Below, in pieces: positions 18,512 through 27,697 of a DNA stretch of 64,000 bases. Source of the stretch: Staphylococcus canis (GTDB lineage: Bacteria; Bacillota; Bacilli; Staphylococcales; Staphylococcaceae); the NCBI RefSeq assembly GCF_016238445.1, contig NZ_JABANU010000003.1:1-64000 (forward strand), read 5' to 3'. Under the pieces are notes generated by a model that was not told where the DNA came from, searched no databases, and saw only the letters and a program-made list of their open reading frames with translations. Position 1 is the first letter of the stretch, and the number at the start of each line of letters is the position of its first letter. A program made the translations under genes and the position numbers.

Positions 18512-18558
18512 AGGGTTAGAAATAAATGCTAAGTGCTTTGACATTTATATTCTAACCC
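18512..18558. terminator. Bidirectional terminator (tenA / membrane protein)
   Basis: Arms GGGTTAGAAATAAATG and CATTTATATTCTAACCC. The minus-strand side has a T-tract (CCCTTTTTAATT), so it best terminates the gene at 18590-19213. Confidence 0.8.
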
Positions 18559-18589
18559 CATTGTTTATAATGTTTGCTTTACTGCTCTA

Positions 18590-19213
18590 CTATCTTACTT
18601 TTGGTCTACGATTACGGAAAAATAAAGCAATAAAGTAAAGGATTGTCGCTATCGCCATGAAAATAATCGCATTGTGAATCGCACTTGATTCAATAAGTAA
18701 TGCTTGAGGATTGATATCACCTAAATACTGTGAAAGCTCTTTAGATAGACTTGAAGCAACGTATCTAATAATGAAGAGAAAACCCACAGGAATGATAAGT
18801 AAAATAACAGAAATCACAAAATTAATTAATTTGAGAACTGTTCTGTTGAAAATCAATGTAATTAGACCTAATAAAATACTGACTAAACTAAGTATGAAAA
18901 ACACATTCAACACAAGTAGTAACTGGTTAAGACGTGTTTCAAAATCTGACAAGTCAATAAAACTTTGTTGGCTCAACTGTGATGTAAACACTTTAAATTG
19001 ATCATATGTAACGTTTTGGTCTAATATCACCATTCTAAATAAATTTTCTGTATACATACTGTAAGCTGCGATGATTGTAAGTACAAGCGCAATTAAGGTT
19101 AAAATAAAACTGACCCATGAGCGCTTCTTTTTACCATAGCGTTTTCCCCTATGAAGTGTTTCATTTTGAAATTGTTGTTCAAAATGCGGTTGTTGTGATT
19201 GTGAAGATGTCAT
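18590..19213 (-). CDS. Hypothetical four-helix membrane protein
   Basis: A 207-residue protein I cannot assign to a named family. A hydrophilic N-terminus of about 30 residues rich in Gln and basic residues (RGKRYGKKKR) precedes a first helix (VSFILTLIALVLTIIAAYSM). An extracytoplasmic stretch of about 45 residues follows, then two closely spaced helices (residues 95-150) and a fourth near residue 185, ending in basic RNRRPKVR. The ATG follows AAAGGAGACAT. It stands alone between tenA and a thioredoxin-like gene. Confidence 0.75.
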   Translation of the reverse strand: MTSSQSQQPHFEQQFQNETLHRGKRYGKKKRSWVSFILTLIALVLTIIAAYSMYTENLFRMVILDQNVTYDQFKVFTSQLSQQSFIDLSDFETRLNQLLLVLNVFFILSLVSILLGLITLIFNRTVLKLINFVISVILLIIPVGFLFIIRYVASSLSKELSQYLGDINPQALLIESSAIHNAIIFMAIATILYFIALFFRNRRPKVR

Positions 19214-19420
19214 GTATGTCTCCTTTCATGTATAGTTTTATAATTTGTGATTGCGTTTTGAGTTTGAAATAATGTGAGTAAATCAATCCATTCAACGCTA
19301 TAACCATCTGGTACTATTCATGACTGATTTAAAAAGATTGATATGGTGATTATATTATATGTTTACTTATTTTCATAGCGCTTTCTAGTAGAAATATGAT
19401 TGTAAAAGGAGGTAGAAAAT

Positions 19421-19750
19421 ATGATTACAAACTTACACAGTGTGAGTGAGATGGAATCCTTTATAGAAAAACATCCGCTTGCTGTTATTCAAGTATCGCG
19501 TCAAAATTGCAGTGTCTGTCACGCTGTCGCACCAAGAATGGAAGACTTGTTATCTCAATACCAAGATGTTGTGTTTGGTATGGTTGATGCAGACGAAGTT
19601 CCTGATATTGCAGGTGCACTCTCTATATTCACAGTCCCTGTAGATATTATATTCTTTGAAGGGAAAGAAATGCATCGTGAAGGTCGTTTTATCGATTTTG
19701 ATCGTTTTGAAAATCAACTTTCTAAAATTTATGAAAGCATTCATCAATAA
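19421..19750 (+). CDS. Thioredoxin-like protein
   Basis: A 109-residue thioredoxin-fold protein. The active-site motif is CSVC near residue 31 rather than CGPC, followed by His. Further fold markers are GMVDADEVPDIAGALSIFTVPVDIIFFEG, with the cis-Pro in TVPV near residue 71. No signal peptide, so cytosolic. The ATG follows AAAAGGAGGT. It is 48 bp upstream of an esterase gene on the same strand, a likely two-gene unit. A disulfide or thiol redox role is inferred. Confidence 0.85.
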   Translation: MITNLHSVSEMESFIEKHPLAVIQVSRQNCSVCHAVAPRMEDLLSQYQDVVFGMVDADEVPDIAGALSIFTVPVDIIFFEGKEMHREGRFIDFDRFENQLSKIYESIHQ

Positions 19751-19798
19751 AACATATTATAATAATTACATTAAGAAATTATAAAGTGAGGGATCCCC

Positions 19799-20701
19799 TT
19801 GAAACGTAATGTTATGAGTCATTTATTGGGGCGTTACCTATCTCATCAACGTCACATCAAATTTAAATCTCAAAAAGAAATCGATCAATTTTTAGAGCGT
19901 CGTCGCGAATTAAACCGTGAAAAACATAAGCAACCTGATCAACTTAATGTGAAGTCTAATCTAATTAAAGATACATTTGACGATATGCAGGTTTTCCGTT
20001 TCAATTTCGGTCATCATATTAAAAATAAAATTCTTTATATTTATGGTGGCACATTCGTACTGCAACCGTCTTCTTTTCATTGGCGTTTTATGGATAAATT
20101 AGCCTATGAAACCTTACATGAAATTGTATTACCAATTTATCCTAAAGCTCCAGACTTTACCTATCGTGATACGCATGAAGCAATTAAACGTGTTTATGAA
20201 CGCTTATTAAGAGAAACCGAAGCTTCTAATATTGTTATTATGGGTGACGCTTCTGGTGGAAACATGGCACTCAGTTTTGTACAACAATTAGTCAAAGACA
20301 AAGACATGCCTTTACCTGGTAAAATATACTTAATTTCGCCATGGCTTGATTTGTCCCTTTCTAATCCAGATATTACAGATCAGTTGCAAAAAATGGATCC
20401 TATTCATAACGTCTTTAGCTTACAATCTATCGCAAAAGTTTGGGCAGATGACTTGGAAAGTAAAAATCCTAAAGTATCCCCAATGTACGGTGCGATTAGA
20501 GGATTGCCGCCTGTCTATATGTTCGGAGGTACACACGATATCTTCTATCCTGACATGAATAAATTGGTAGATTCTTTCAATGCTGAACAGCAACCGATTC
20601 ATTTTTATGAATACAAAGGGATGGTAACCTCTTTCCCACTTTATCCTATTGTGGAATCACGTAGAGTTTTAAGACAAATTCGCAAGACTATCCATATTTA
20701 A
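19799..20701 (+). CDS. Alpha/beta hydrolase (HSL-type esterase)
   Basis: A 300-residue esterase of the hormone-sensitive-lipase type. The oxyanion-hole region is YGGTFVLQPS near residue 82. The nucleophile elbow is GDASGGN near residue 149 (Ser). The catalytic Asp is probably in MFGGTHDIFYPD near residue 247. The expected C-terminal catalytic His position is unclear: the sequence there reads YKGMVTSFPLYPI, where HSL members often have GM-H-x-F/W, so the usual His appears replaced by Val/Thr. The start is TTG, with GTGAGGG about 7 nt upstream. Confidence 0.78.
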   Translation: MKRNVMSHLLGRYLSHQRHIKFKSQKEIDQFLERRRELNREKHKQPDQLNVKSNLIKDTFDDMQVFRFNFGHHIKNKILYIYGGTFVLQPSSFHWRFMDKLAYETLHEIVLPIYPKAPDFTYRDTHEAIKRVYERLLRETEASNIVIMGDASGGNMALSFVQQLVKDKDMPLPGKIYLISPWLDLSLSNPDITDQLQKMDPIHNVFSLQSIAKVWADDLESKNPKVSPMYGAIRGLPPVYMFGGTHDIFYPDMNKLVDSFNAEQQPIHFYEYKGMVTSFPLYPIVESRRVLRQIRKTIHI

Positions 20702-20702
20702 A

Positions 20703-20790
20703 AAAAGCATGAGGTTCATGTATCTTTCATCGATATCCTTACGAGTGTACGGTCATATCAGTGAATGATAGGTTTAACCTCATGCTTATT
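20703..20790. terminator. Bidirectional terminator (esterase / tcaA)
   Basis: Arms AGCATGAGGTT and AACCTCATGCT enclose a long loop. The tcaA stop codon lies inside the right arm edge. Confidence 0.75.
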
Positions 20791-21934
20791 TAGGTTGGCT
20801 AAAAATTTTAGGACATGTAACTGAACTTAACATGCCAAAATAAGACTTCACCCAATCTGTTAAAGTACTCATCTTTTTTTCTTGAGAATCTTGATACGAT
20901 TCGATTGCATCGCTATCAAATGATAATTGAATATGATGCGTCGATTGAAGCATATCTTTTTTGATTGTTACTGTATTCGTTTTAAATGTTTTATCATCTA
21001 AACGCCCCATTGCATAAACCTTTAAGTCTCTATCAAATGGGAATGGTCCTATTGATGAATTTGATTGATAATTTAATTTTTCTTCATTTACGACAACTTT
21101 CAAACTGTTGTCATCTAATGCTTCATCATGCTTTAAATCCACTTTTAAATAGGCTTCTTGAAAATCTTCTTTAATTTTAACGACATTACTTTTACTTTCA
21201 GCTGTGTTAAACTTTAATTGGCCTTGGTATGTGCCTCTTTCCGTAGTTTTTCGAGTATCCAGCGCATAGGCTCCTGGAATAAAGTTACCAATTGAGACGG
21301 CTTGATTTTTTTCAACAATTATTTTTTTAGGATGTTCATCAATTGTTAATTCATAAGTTGATTTTACATTCGGTTTAACTTCAGCTTGCTTTGTCGGTGC
21401 TTGAAAACCTAAATTGCTAAAAACAAAATAACGTCGTCCATTTTTACTAATACGTAATACATTTTGATTACGATTGGTCTTAACATAAGCTGCAACAGAT
21501 GCATCCTGTTCAAGATGACGTACCGTTTGTTCCACTTTCTTTTTAAAACTTGGCATTCCAATTTCCGTTTTAATAAATCGGATATATGTTTGAGCTTCAC
21601 GCGGTCCTACTGTATTGTCTTTTGAACTTAAAATACTCGAAACGCGAGATGCATCATTATTTTCTACGGCGTTTATAAGTATACGCGCTTGGGCTTCGGG
21701 CGAATTATAATTTCTGAGTAATAAGAAAAGAATCGTAAGTAAAATCATGATAAATATCATAATACCAATGGGTATCATTTTTTTAATCGGCCACTTTCCA
21801 GATGGAGGCTGATTCACATGCGTCGTTTGTTTTTCGGAATTAGAATCCATGGCATATGAGACATGCAATCCACAATGAGGACAACTTGTTGTTTGACGAC
21901 TTACATTTTGCTGGCACCATGGGCATTTAACCAC
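20786..21934 (-). CDS. tcaA: TcaA-like zinc-ribbon membrane protein, C-terminally short
   Basis: TcaA is a membrane protein linked to teicoplanin susceptibility and the cell envelope in S. aureus. Seen here: an N-terminal zinc ribbon (CPWC and CPHC), one membrane helix near residues 55-75, the RNYNSPEAQARILINAVENND segment that closely matches TcaA, and repeated extracytoplasmic beta domains (GNFIPGAY). From memory S. aureus TcaA has about 460 residues; this one has 382 and ends soon after the point where the C-terminal NTF2-like domain should begin. The start is GTG at 21934, directly after AGGAGGTGTAG. tcaB, expected next, is absent. Confidence 0.82.
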   Translation of the reverse strand: MVKCPWCQQNVSRQTTSCPHCGLHVSYAMDSNSEKQTTHVNQPPSGKWPIKKMIPIGIMIFIMILLTILFLLLRNYNSPEAQARILINAVENNDASRVSSILSSKDNTVGPREAQTYIRFIKTEIGMPSFKKKVEQTVRHLEQDASVAAYVKTNRNQNVLRISKNGRRYFVFSNLGFQAPTKQAEVKPNVKSTYELTIDEHPKKIIVEKNQAVSIGNFIPGAYALDTRKTTERGTYQGQLKFNTAESKSNVVKIKEDFQEAYLKVDLKHDEALDDNSLKVVVNEEKLNYQSNSSIGPFPFDRDLKVYAMGRLDDKTFKTNTVTIKKDMLQSTHHIQLSFDSDAIESYQDSQEKKMSTLTDWVKSYFGMLSSVTCPKIFSQPK

Positions 21935-22039
21935 ACCTACACCTCCTGTTAGATTGATTGACATTCAACACATTATTCAATTTAATTCTAATTCAAATGA
22001 CGTATTAACTCATCATTCGTGAGTTGGATATGTATGATT

Positions 22040-22510
22040 TTATAAGTGTTTAAATTGTGATGCCATACGTTGATTAATTTTTTCAAGAACTTGACGTGTT
22101 TCTACAAGTTGATCCACTGGAATATCAGAAAGCATTTTAGTAGCTAATTCAGCAACTAAATGGCGAGAAGCTTCTACATATTCTTTCCCTTTTTCAGTCA
22201 GTGCAATATACTTTAACCTTTTGTCATGTTCATAGTTCATATTAACCCATTTAACTAAATCAAGTTCAACTAATTTTTTAACACGTCGACTCACTGCTGC
22301 TTTATTGACACCTTGACGTAACGTAATCTCTGTAAGTGTTAAAGCGCGTTTATGTGACAACATCATCAGTACACTCGATTGCTCATTTGAAATATAGTAT
22401 TGCTCACGTAAATCTCTTAACAATTTTGTTGTTAGTGTATTCATATTTGTCATAAACTCGCCCATGAATGCGATATGTTCATTCATAATATGCGTATTAG
22501 ATTGTTTCAT
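22040..22510 (-). CDS. tcaR: MarR family regulator TcaR
   Basis: A 156-residue winged-helix regulator. The HTH segment LTLTEITLRQGVNKAAVSRRVKKLVELDLVKW (key residues GVNKAAVSRRVKKL) is nearly the S. aureus TcaR sequence as I recall it, and the gene sits directly upstream of tcaA as in S. aureus. TcaR is known there to repress ica and to influence spa and sarS. The ATG follows AGGTGGTGATC. A weak hairpin (AACTCA / TGAGTT, about 22004-22022) lies between tcaR and tcaA and could attenuate read-through. Confidence 0.88.
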   Translation of the reverse strand: MKQSNTHIMNEHIAFMGEFMTNMNTLTTKLLRDLREQYYISNEQSSVLMMLSHKRALTLTEITLRQGVNKAAVSRRVKKLVELDLVKWVNMNYEHDKRLKYIALTEKGKEYVEASRHLVAELATKMLSDIPVDQLVETRQVLEKINQRMASQFKHL

Positions 22511-22603
22511 TTGATCACCACCTATAAGATATCTCTTTAATCATACCAATTTATGATAGATAAGAAAATATCATATTTAACGAAAAATTTGGAGTCTTAT
22601 AGT

Positions 22604-23590
22604 ATGCTTAGAATAACTCATGTAAAGGAAAATAGTGGTATGCTTATGTGGCTCATTTTAACATTATTTTATATCATTTTAATCATTACTTTAAAAGTTT
22701 TTCCGGATGTTTTTCTACATATCAATACTTTTTATGCTTTAATGGTGTTTAATATGATAATTATATTATTCGCCCAATATCATTTGTATTGGCTTTTAAT
22801 CGTCATTTTTCCAATAACCATAATACTTTTATATCTAATAGTTGCTTTTTTTCAACATCAACGTACCAATCAAAGATATCGATTCCTGTTCTCTTTATTA
22901 TGTTACGGATTATCTATTATTGCACTTATTATTGGTAGCTATATGATGATTACACTATTACCATTATGGGCAGCAACACCTTTCGCATTATTGTGTTCAT
23001 TGGCAAATGTCTTTTTAGTATCGTGGTTCATCTATTTATACATGACTTTCCTAATACAACACATACCTCCTAATGTACATCAGGCTACTATACTTGTGTT
23101 AGGTGCTGGTATTTTCACTGAATCCGTCACACCCATGTTAAAACAAAGGCTAGATCGTGCCATTTACTTTTCAAAAATGACGAAGTATGTCAATTCTTTT
23201 GTAGTAAGTGGTGGTCAAGGCCCTGATGAGCCGATTTCCGAAGCTTTAGCCATGAAGCGTTATCTTATACAGCAAGGTATTCGCGAAAATCATATAACGA
23301 TGGAAGATCATTCGACAAATACGTATACAAATATGGCTTATTCGAAACAGTATATAAATGAATATCCTCACCCCGTAGTGATTGTGACAAGTGAATTTCA
23401 CATATTGCGTGCATTAAGACTTGCGCAACGCCATCATATTCGAAGCTTAGGCTATGGTGCACCTTCACCTATTGTATTTCGTGCGACTTCACTTATTCGA
23501 GACTACAGTGGCTTATTATTTCAGTATCCGATAACTTGGAGTGTGTTTGGTATCCTTGTGATTATTATAAAGTTAGTGTTGCAATATTAA
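22604..23590 (+). CDS. YdcF/SanA (DUF218) family membrane protein
   Basis: A protein of about 328 residues with four to five N-terminal membrane helices, a DUF218 domain from about residue 160 (ILVLGAGIF, FVVSGGQGPDEPISEA, DHSTNTYTNM, VIVTSEFHILRAL) and a final helix. DUF218 proteins are associated with envelope functions, but the substrate is unknown. Start choice: the ATG at 22604 has GGAG 9 nt upstream; an ATG at 22640 has AAAGGA 10 nt upstream and is also possible. Confidence 0.8.
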   Translation: MLRITHVKENSGMLMWLILTLFYIILIITLKVFPDVFLHINTFYALMVFNMIIILFAQYHLYWLLIVIFPITIILLYLIVAFFQHQRTNQRYRFLFSLLCYGLSIIALIIGSYMMITLLPLWAATPFALLCSLANVFLVSWFIYLYMTFLIQHIPPNVHQATILVLGAGIFTESVTPMLKQRLDRAIYFSKMTKYVNSFVVSGGQGPDEPISEALAMKRYLIQQGIRENHITMEDHSTNTYTNMAYSKQYINEYPHPVVIVTSEFHILRALRLAQRHHIRSLGYGAPSPIVFRATSLIRDYSGLLFQYPITWSVFGILVIIIKLVLQY

Positions 23591-23669
23591 AAAACCCCGA
23601 GGTTGGGATAGTCGCTTTAAGCATCGATTCACGATGGCCTAAGCACTACTTATCCTAACCTCGAGGTTT
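23590..23669. terminator. Bidirectional terminator (YdcF / hrtA)
   Basis: Arms AAACC-CCGAGGTTGGGATA and TATCCTAACCTCGAGGTTT between convergent genes. Confidence 0.85.
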
Positions 23670-23673
23670 CAAT

Positions 23674-24360
23674 TTATATTGATGATACTGCTTTTTCTTG
23701 AAGTTGACCTTCATTTAGATATAACATTTTATCAGCGTAATCAAACAAACGTTCATCATGTGTGACCATAATACCAATAGCTTGTTCATCTCGCACTTGT
23801 TTTTTAATCATTTCAACGACCTCAGTCGCACGTTTAGCATCTAAACTTGCAGTAGGTTCATCTGCAAGCAATAATTTAGGTGTATTCATCCAAGCTCTCA
23901 TAATCGCAACACGTTGTTTTTCCCCACCTGATAACATATGAGGATATGCATCAACACGGTGACTTAAACCAATACGATCTAATAATTCTAAGGCACGTGT
24001 CTCTGCTTCTTTTTTAGACATGCCCGCTTCTTTTCCAACTAAAATCAATTGATCTTTTACTTTTAAATACGGTAATAAATAAGAAGCTTGAAAAATAAAA
24101 CCAATATCTTTCAATCTCTTTTCAGTTAATGCCTTATTTTTTAGCCTACTTAAATCCTCATCGCCAAGCATTACTTCACCTTGAGTTGGAGATAACAGTC
24201 CTCCTATGATTGTGAGTAAAGTCGATTTACCCGAACCAGATGCACCGTTTAATATCACAAATTCCCCGGGTTTAATCTCAAAGTTGATATCTTTAAGTAC
24301 TTCTGTCTTAGCATCACCTTTACCAAAAGATTTATAGAGATTTTTTATAGTTAAACTCAT
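23674..24360 (-). CDS. hrtA: Heme efflux ABC transporter ATPase HrtA
   Basis: ATPase of the heme-regulated exporter that relieves heme toxicity. The 228-residue MacB/LolD-type ATPase has Walker [10 protein letters not shown] near residue 39, signature [14 protein letters not shown] near residue 143, Walker [13 protein letters not shown] near residue 163 and switch His in VTHDERLF near residue 200. The sequence resembles S. aureus HrtA as I recall it ([34 protein letters not shown]). It overlaps hrtB by 4 nt (ATGA) and follows it in the operon. Confidence 0.92.
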   Translation of the reverse strand: MSLTIKNLYKSFGKGDAKTEVLKDINFEIKPGEFVILNGASGSGKSTLLTIIGGLLSPTQGEVMLGDEDLSRLKNKALTEKRLKDIGFIFQASYLLPYLKVKDQLILVGKEAGMSKKEAETRALELLDRIGLSHRVDAYPHMLSGGEKQRVAIMRAWMNTPKLLLADEPTASLDAKRATEVVEMIKKQVRDEQAIGIMVTHDERLFDYADKMLYLNEGQLQEKAVSSI

Positions 24361-25421
24361 GCATTTCCGCCTCCAATCGCTTCTATCGGATCAATTTTGA
24401 ATACACGAACTAATGATAGTAATGCGCCTAAAACGGCAACAATAATAAAGATAACTACAACTAATAACATTAACTGTGCTGTAATGTGGAATGGCATTGT
24501 CACTGGTAAAGCCATAGTTAGTATCGCAATAAGACCTAATGCGATAAGCACACCGAGCATAGTCACAAATAAGATTTGCGCCATTAATGCAACTAATAAA
24601 TGACTTGTTTTAATACCAATAGCTTTTAAAATACCAATTTCTGATGTTTTTTGAATTGTCATGACATAGAAAAATGCTGTTAAGACAATAGCGGTAATGA
24701 CGAATAAACTCACAATCATCATTGTAAGCGGCGCTTGTTCTGCTTGATAACTTGGAATAGCATCAGTTAGATCTTTTTTAGATACCACTTCAACACCGTC
24801 AATGTTGTTTAATTGTTGAATTTCTTTTTTCTGAACACCATTTAAGAAATATAATGATGTCGCGGCATGATTTTCAGTAATCTGATTGAGTGTTTCTTGA
24901 TTCACCATCGCAACATTAGTATGAGAATACATTGCGTCTTCAAAAAATCCCACTACTTTTACTTTAGTATCTTGATCTTTAATTGACAGTTCATCACCTA
25001 TTTTTAAACCTTCACCTTTTAACTTACTATTCAATGTGACCTCGTTATCTTTTGTTGCGAGATGTCCTTCTGAAAGTTTAGGTTGTTCCTCTTTAGGAAT
25101 TGTCGCAAACATCATATCTTCATTTTGTCCACTAAACTCTGCTGTTGCTATGCCTACTTGAAGCGGCGCTGTATCTACAATTTTCTCAATTTCCTTTTGT
25201 TGACTCGGCTCGATATTTGACTTCTCAAGTTGTTGATCGACACCTTTTTGAATGACATACTGTTCAGACTTAAACTCATCAAGTAAAGCAATATTTTCGC
25301 GTGCTAATCCTTGTGCGAGCCCTGTGATAAATAAAACCATACTTGCGAGTAATACAACTATAAATGTGATTAATAAATACTTAAATTTATAGAATTTCAA
25401 TTCACTTAATGCGATTTTCAT
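24357..25421 (-). CDS. hrtB: Heme efflux ABC transporter permease HrtB
   Basis: A MacB/FtsX-type permease of about 354 residues: one N-terminal helix, an extracytoplasmic domain (residues 45-225), then three helices at the C-terminus with the conserved [15 protein letters not shown] loop near residue 260 and a final [14 protein letters not shown]. It closely resembles S. aureus HrtB. The ATG at 25421 follows AAGGAG at 9 nt; a TTG nine bases earlier is too close. It is promoter-proximal and faces hssRS across the HssR site. Confidence 0.92.
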   Translation of the reverse strand: MKIALSELKFYKFKYLLITFIVVLLASMVLFITGLAQGLARENIALLDEFKSEQYVIQKGVDQQLEKSNIEPSQQKEIEKIVDTAPLQVGIATAEFSGQNEDMMFATIPKEEQPKLSEGHLATKDNEVTLNSKLKGEGLKIGDELSIKDQDTKVKVVGFFEDAMYSHTNVAMVNQETLNQITENHAATSLYFLNGVQKKEIQQLNNIDGVEVVSKKDLTDAIPSYQAEQAPLTMMIVSLFVITAIVLTAFFYVMTIQKTSEIGILKAIGIKTSHLLVALMAQILFVTMLGVLIALGLIAILTMALPVTMPFHITAQLMLLVVVIFIIVAVLGALLSLVRVFKIDPIEAIGGGNA

Positions 25422-25468
25422 CACCCACAACTCCTTCTCTTTTTATCTTGCATTTATCATAAATCAAC

Positions 25469-25488
25469 TATATGAACTGAATATGAAC
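25469..25488 (-). promoter_or_regulatory. HssR direct-repeat operator of hrtBA
   Basis: On the minus strand, two direct repeats GTTCATATT and GTTCATATA are separated by 2 bp. This matches the published S. aureus HssR-binding direct repeat (GTTCATATT, 2-nt spacer, repeated). A -10-like TATGAT follows at 25461-25456, placing the operator where an activator would contact RNA polymerase. Confidence 0.85.
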
Positions 25489-25568
25489 AACTCATTTTTA
25501 CAAAACGTTATTGTGGGATGTTTATGTTAAGATAAAATTAATCCATTAGAAAACGAGGTGTTATCGAT

Positions 25569-26246
25569 ATGCCTGTAAAATGTCTTATTGTTGACGATGA
25601 TCCAGATATTTTAGATTATGTTTCACACCATGTGAGTAAAGAAGGTTACGAAGCCATCACACAAAATAGTGGTGAAAATGCATTGGCTTATTTAGCTCAT
25701 CATGATATTGATATCGCGATTGTAGATATTATGATGGGAGGAATGGATGGATTTGAACTGTGCCAGACGCTAAAATACGATTATCATTATCCTGTCATTA
25801 TGCTAACAGCGCGCGATGCTTTAAGTGACAAAGAACGTGCTTTTTTAGCTGGGACTGACGACTATGTAACTAAACCATTTGAAGTAGCAGAACTTATTTT
25901 TCGTATTAAAGCGGTACTAAGACGATACCAAATCCAAACCTCTACACAACTTCAACTCGGAAATGTCACAATAGATCAATCTAAATTAGAAGTGAAAATT
26001 CAAGATAAAGGCATGCTATTACCAAATAAAGAGTTTATGTTATTAAGTGAATTATTAGCCTATCCCAATAAAGTATTTGAGCGAGAAAGTCTGATTGAAA
26101 AAATCTGGGGTTTTGATTATGAGGGAGATGAGCGTACAGTTGATGTGCATATTAAAAGACTCCGTGCACGTTTAAAAAAGTTAGGCGCCTCTATACAAAT
26201 TGAAACCGTTCGCGGCATTGGCTATAAGGTGACTGAACATGTTTAA
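25569..26246 (+). CDS. hssR: Heme response regulator HssR
   Basis: A 225-residue OmpR-family regulator. The receiver domain has acidic pocket DDD near residue 9, phosphoacceptor Asp in AIVDIMMGG near residue 52, and Lys in DYVTKPFE near residue 102. The winged-helix C-terminus spans about residues 130-222 (DYEGDERTVDVHIKRLRARL). It activates hrtBA through the direct repeat between the divergent genes. The ATG follows CGAGGTG. It overlaps hssS by 8 nt. Confidence 0.95.
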   Translation: MPVKCLIVDDDPDILDYVSHHVSKEGYEAITQNSGENALAYLAHHDIDIAIVDIMMGGMDGFELCQTLKYDYHYPVIMLTARDALSDKERAFLAGTDDYVTKPFEVAELIFRIKAVLRRYQIQTSTQLQLGNVTIDQSKLEVKIQDKGMLLPNKEFMLLSELLAYPNKVFERESLIEKIWGFDYEGDERTVDVHIKRLRARLKKLGASIQIETVRGIGYKVTEHV

Positions 26247-27612
26247 AACACTCTATTCAAGATTTGCGATTTATACAATTACAGTGATGCTCATTAGTGC
26301 TATACTTAGTTTTTTGATGACAAATATTTATTATCACTTTGAACTCAAGTCTCATAATGATGCGAAAGTCATGCAAACATTACAACAAGCAAAAGCGTAC
26401 CAGGAGAATGAACACCAAAACTTTAATCAATATATGCACTTATTAGGCGACTTAAATTTCCAAATTGTTGTGTATGATGAAGCGTATCACGCCTCACATT
26501 ATGGTCACCCTTTTCGTAAACACAATTTAAGTCGTACAGCAATCGCTCGTGTTTTATCAGGGGAAGATTATCATGGTATTCAAAATCGCCCTTTTAATCC
26601 TGTAATTACTGGCTTTTTTGATAACGAGACGCGTAATACAGTAGGCACACTTTTTGAAACACAACACGGTCGATATGCTGTATTTATGAGACCTGATATC
26701 GGTCATGCATTTGGAGAATTCCGAATCTTTTTAGTCGTTCTCCTTACACTACTCATTATCATATCTATTGCGCTTGTCATCTGGTCAACATTCGCCTTAG
26801 TTAAGCCAGTGCAACAATTAAAATTAGCAACAAGTCGAATGATGGAAGGCGATTTCAATACGCCTATTGCTGTCACACGAAATGATGAAATTGGAGCATT
26901 ACAGCAACATTTTGATACAATGCGCATCAAACTTAAACAGCTCGATGATATGCGTCAGCACTTTGTTCAAAATGTATCTCATGAAATGAAAACACCACTC
27001 ACTCATATTCATCATCTACTGACACAACTTCAAAATGAAAAAACACCGTCACAACAATCGCAATATATTGAGCGTATTTATGATGAAACACATCGCTTGA
27101 GCCAACTAACACGACAACTGTTATTGCTATCTGAGCTGGATAATGATGCTCACTTGAAATTTGATGATAAGCTAGAACTTAAGGGGGTCATTCAAGACAT
27201 CCTACAAAAAGAAGCTTATGCACTAGATCAAAAAGAGCAAGTAGTTGTTTACGAGTTAAAACCTATACAATACATGGGTAATGAACGATTACTCACTCAA
27301 GCTATTGAAAATATTATACGTAATGCTATTAAATATACAGAACCATATGGCATGATTGACATTCATCTTTACGATAACCAAGATACAATCGTCATAGCGA
27401 TTCAAGATGATGGCCCAGGCATGTCTCCTGAAACGCTACATCATATTTTCGATCGCTTTTATAAGAACAATGCTCACACTGACAGTAACGGCTTAGGGCT
27501 TGCTATTTCAAAATCGATTATTGAACGTCATCATGGAACTATCGAAGTCGAAAGTACACTTGGTGAAGGGACATTGTTTAAAATTATATTGCCAAAAGCA
27601 AGTGAAATCTAA
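26239..27612 (+). CDS. hssS: Heme sensor histidine kinase HssS
   Basis: A 457-residue membrane kinase, the same length as S. aureus HssS. It has an N-terminal helix, a sensing domain of about 130 residues outside the cell, a second helix near residues 165-188, a HAMP domain, and a HisKA box with the phosphoacceptor His in NVSHEMKTPLTHI near residue 248. The ATPase domain carries N box IENIIRNAIKYT near residue 355, DDGPGM near residue 393 and GLGLAISK near residue 418. It is translationally coupled to hssR. Confidence 0.95.
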   Translation: MFKTLYSRFAIYTITVMLISAILSFLMTNIYYHFELKSHNDAKVMQTLQQAKAYQENEHQNFNQYMHLLGDLNFQIVVYDEAYHASHYGHPFRKHNLSRTAIARVLSGEDYHGIQNRPFNPVITGFFDNETRNTVGTLFETQHGRYAVFMRPDIGHAFGEFRIFLVVLLTLLIIISIALVIWSTFALVKPVQQLKLATSRMMEGDFNTPIAVTRNDEIGALQQHFDTMRIKLKQLDDMRQHFVQNVSHEMKTPLTHIHHLLTQLQNEKTPSQQSQYIERIYDETHRLSQLTRQLLLLSELDNDAHLKFDDKLELKGVIQDILQKEAYALDQKEQVVVYELKPIQYMGNERLLTQAIENIIRNAIKYTEPYGMIDIHLYDNQDTIVIAIQDDGPGMSPETLHHIFDRFYKNNAHTDSNGLGLAISKSIIERHHGTIEVESTLGEGTLFKIILPKASEI

Positions 27613-27633
27613 ATACTTTAATCATTTGAATCA

Positions 27634-27682
27634 AAATGAGAGGTTGTCACACATTATGATACATGTGGACAGCCTCTCATTT
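27634..27682. terminator. Bidirectional terminator (hssS / mqo)
   Basis: Arms AAATGAGAGGTTGTC and GGACAGCCTCTCATTT (G-U allowed) between convergent genes, T-rich flank on each side. Confidence 0.85.
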
Positions 27683-27697
27683 ATTTAAATATATACA

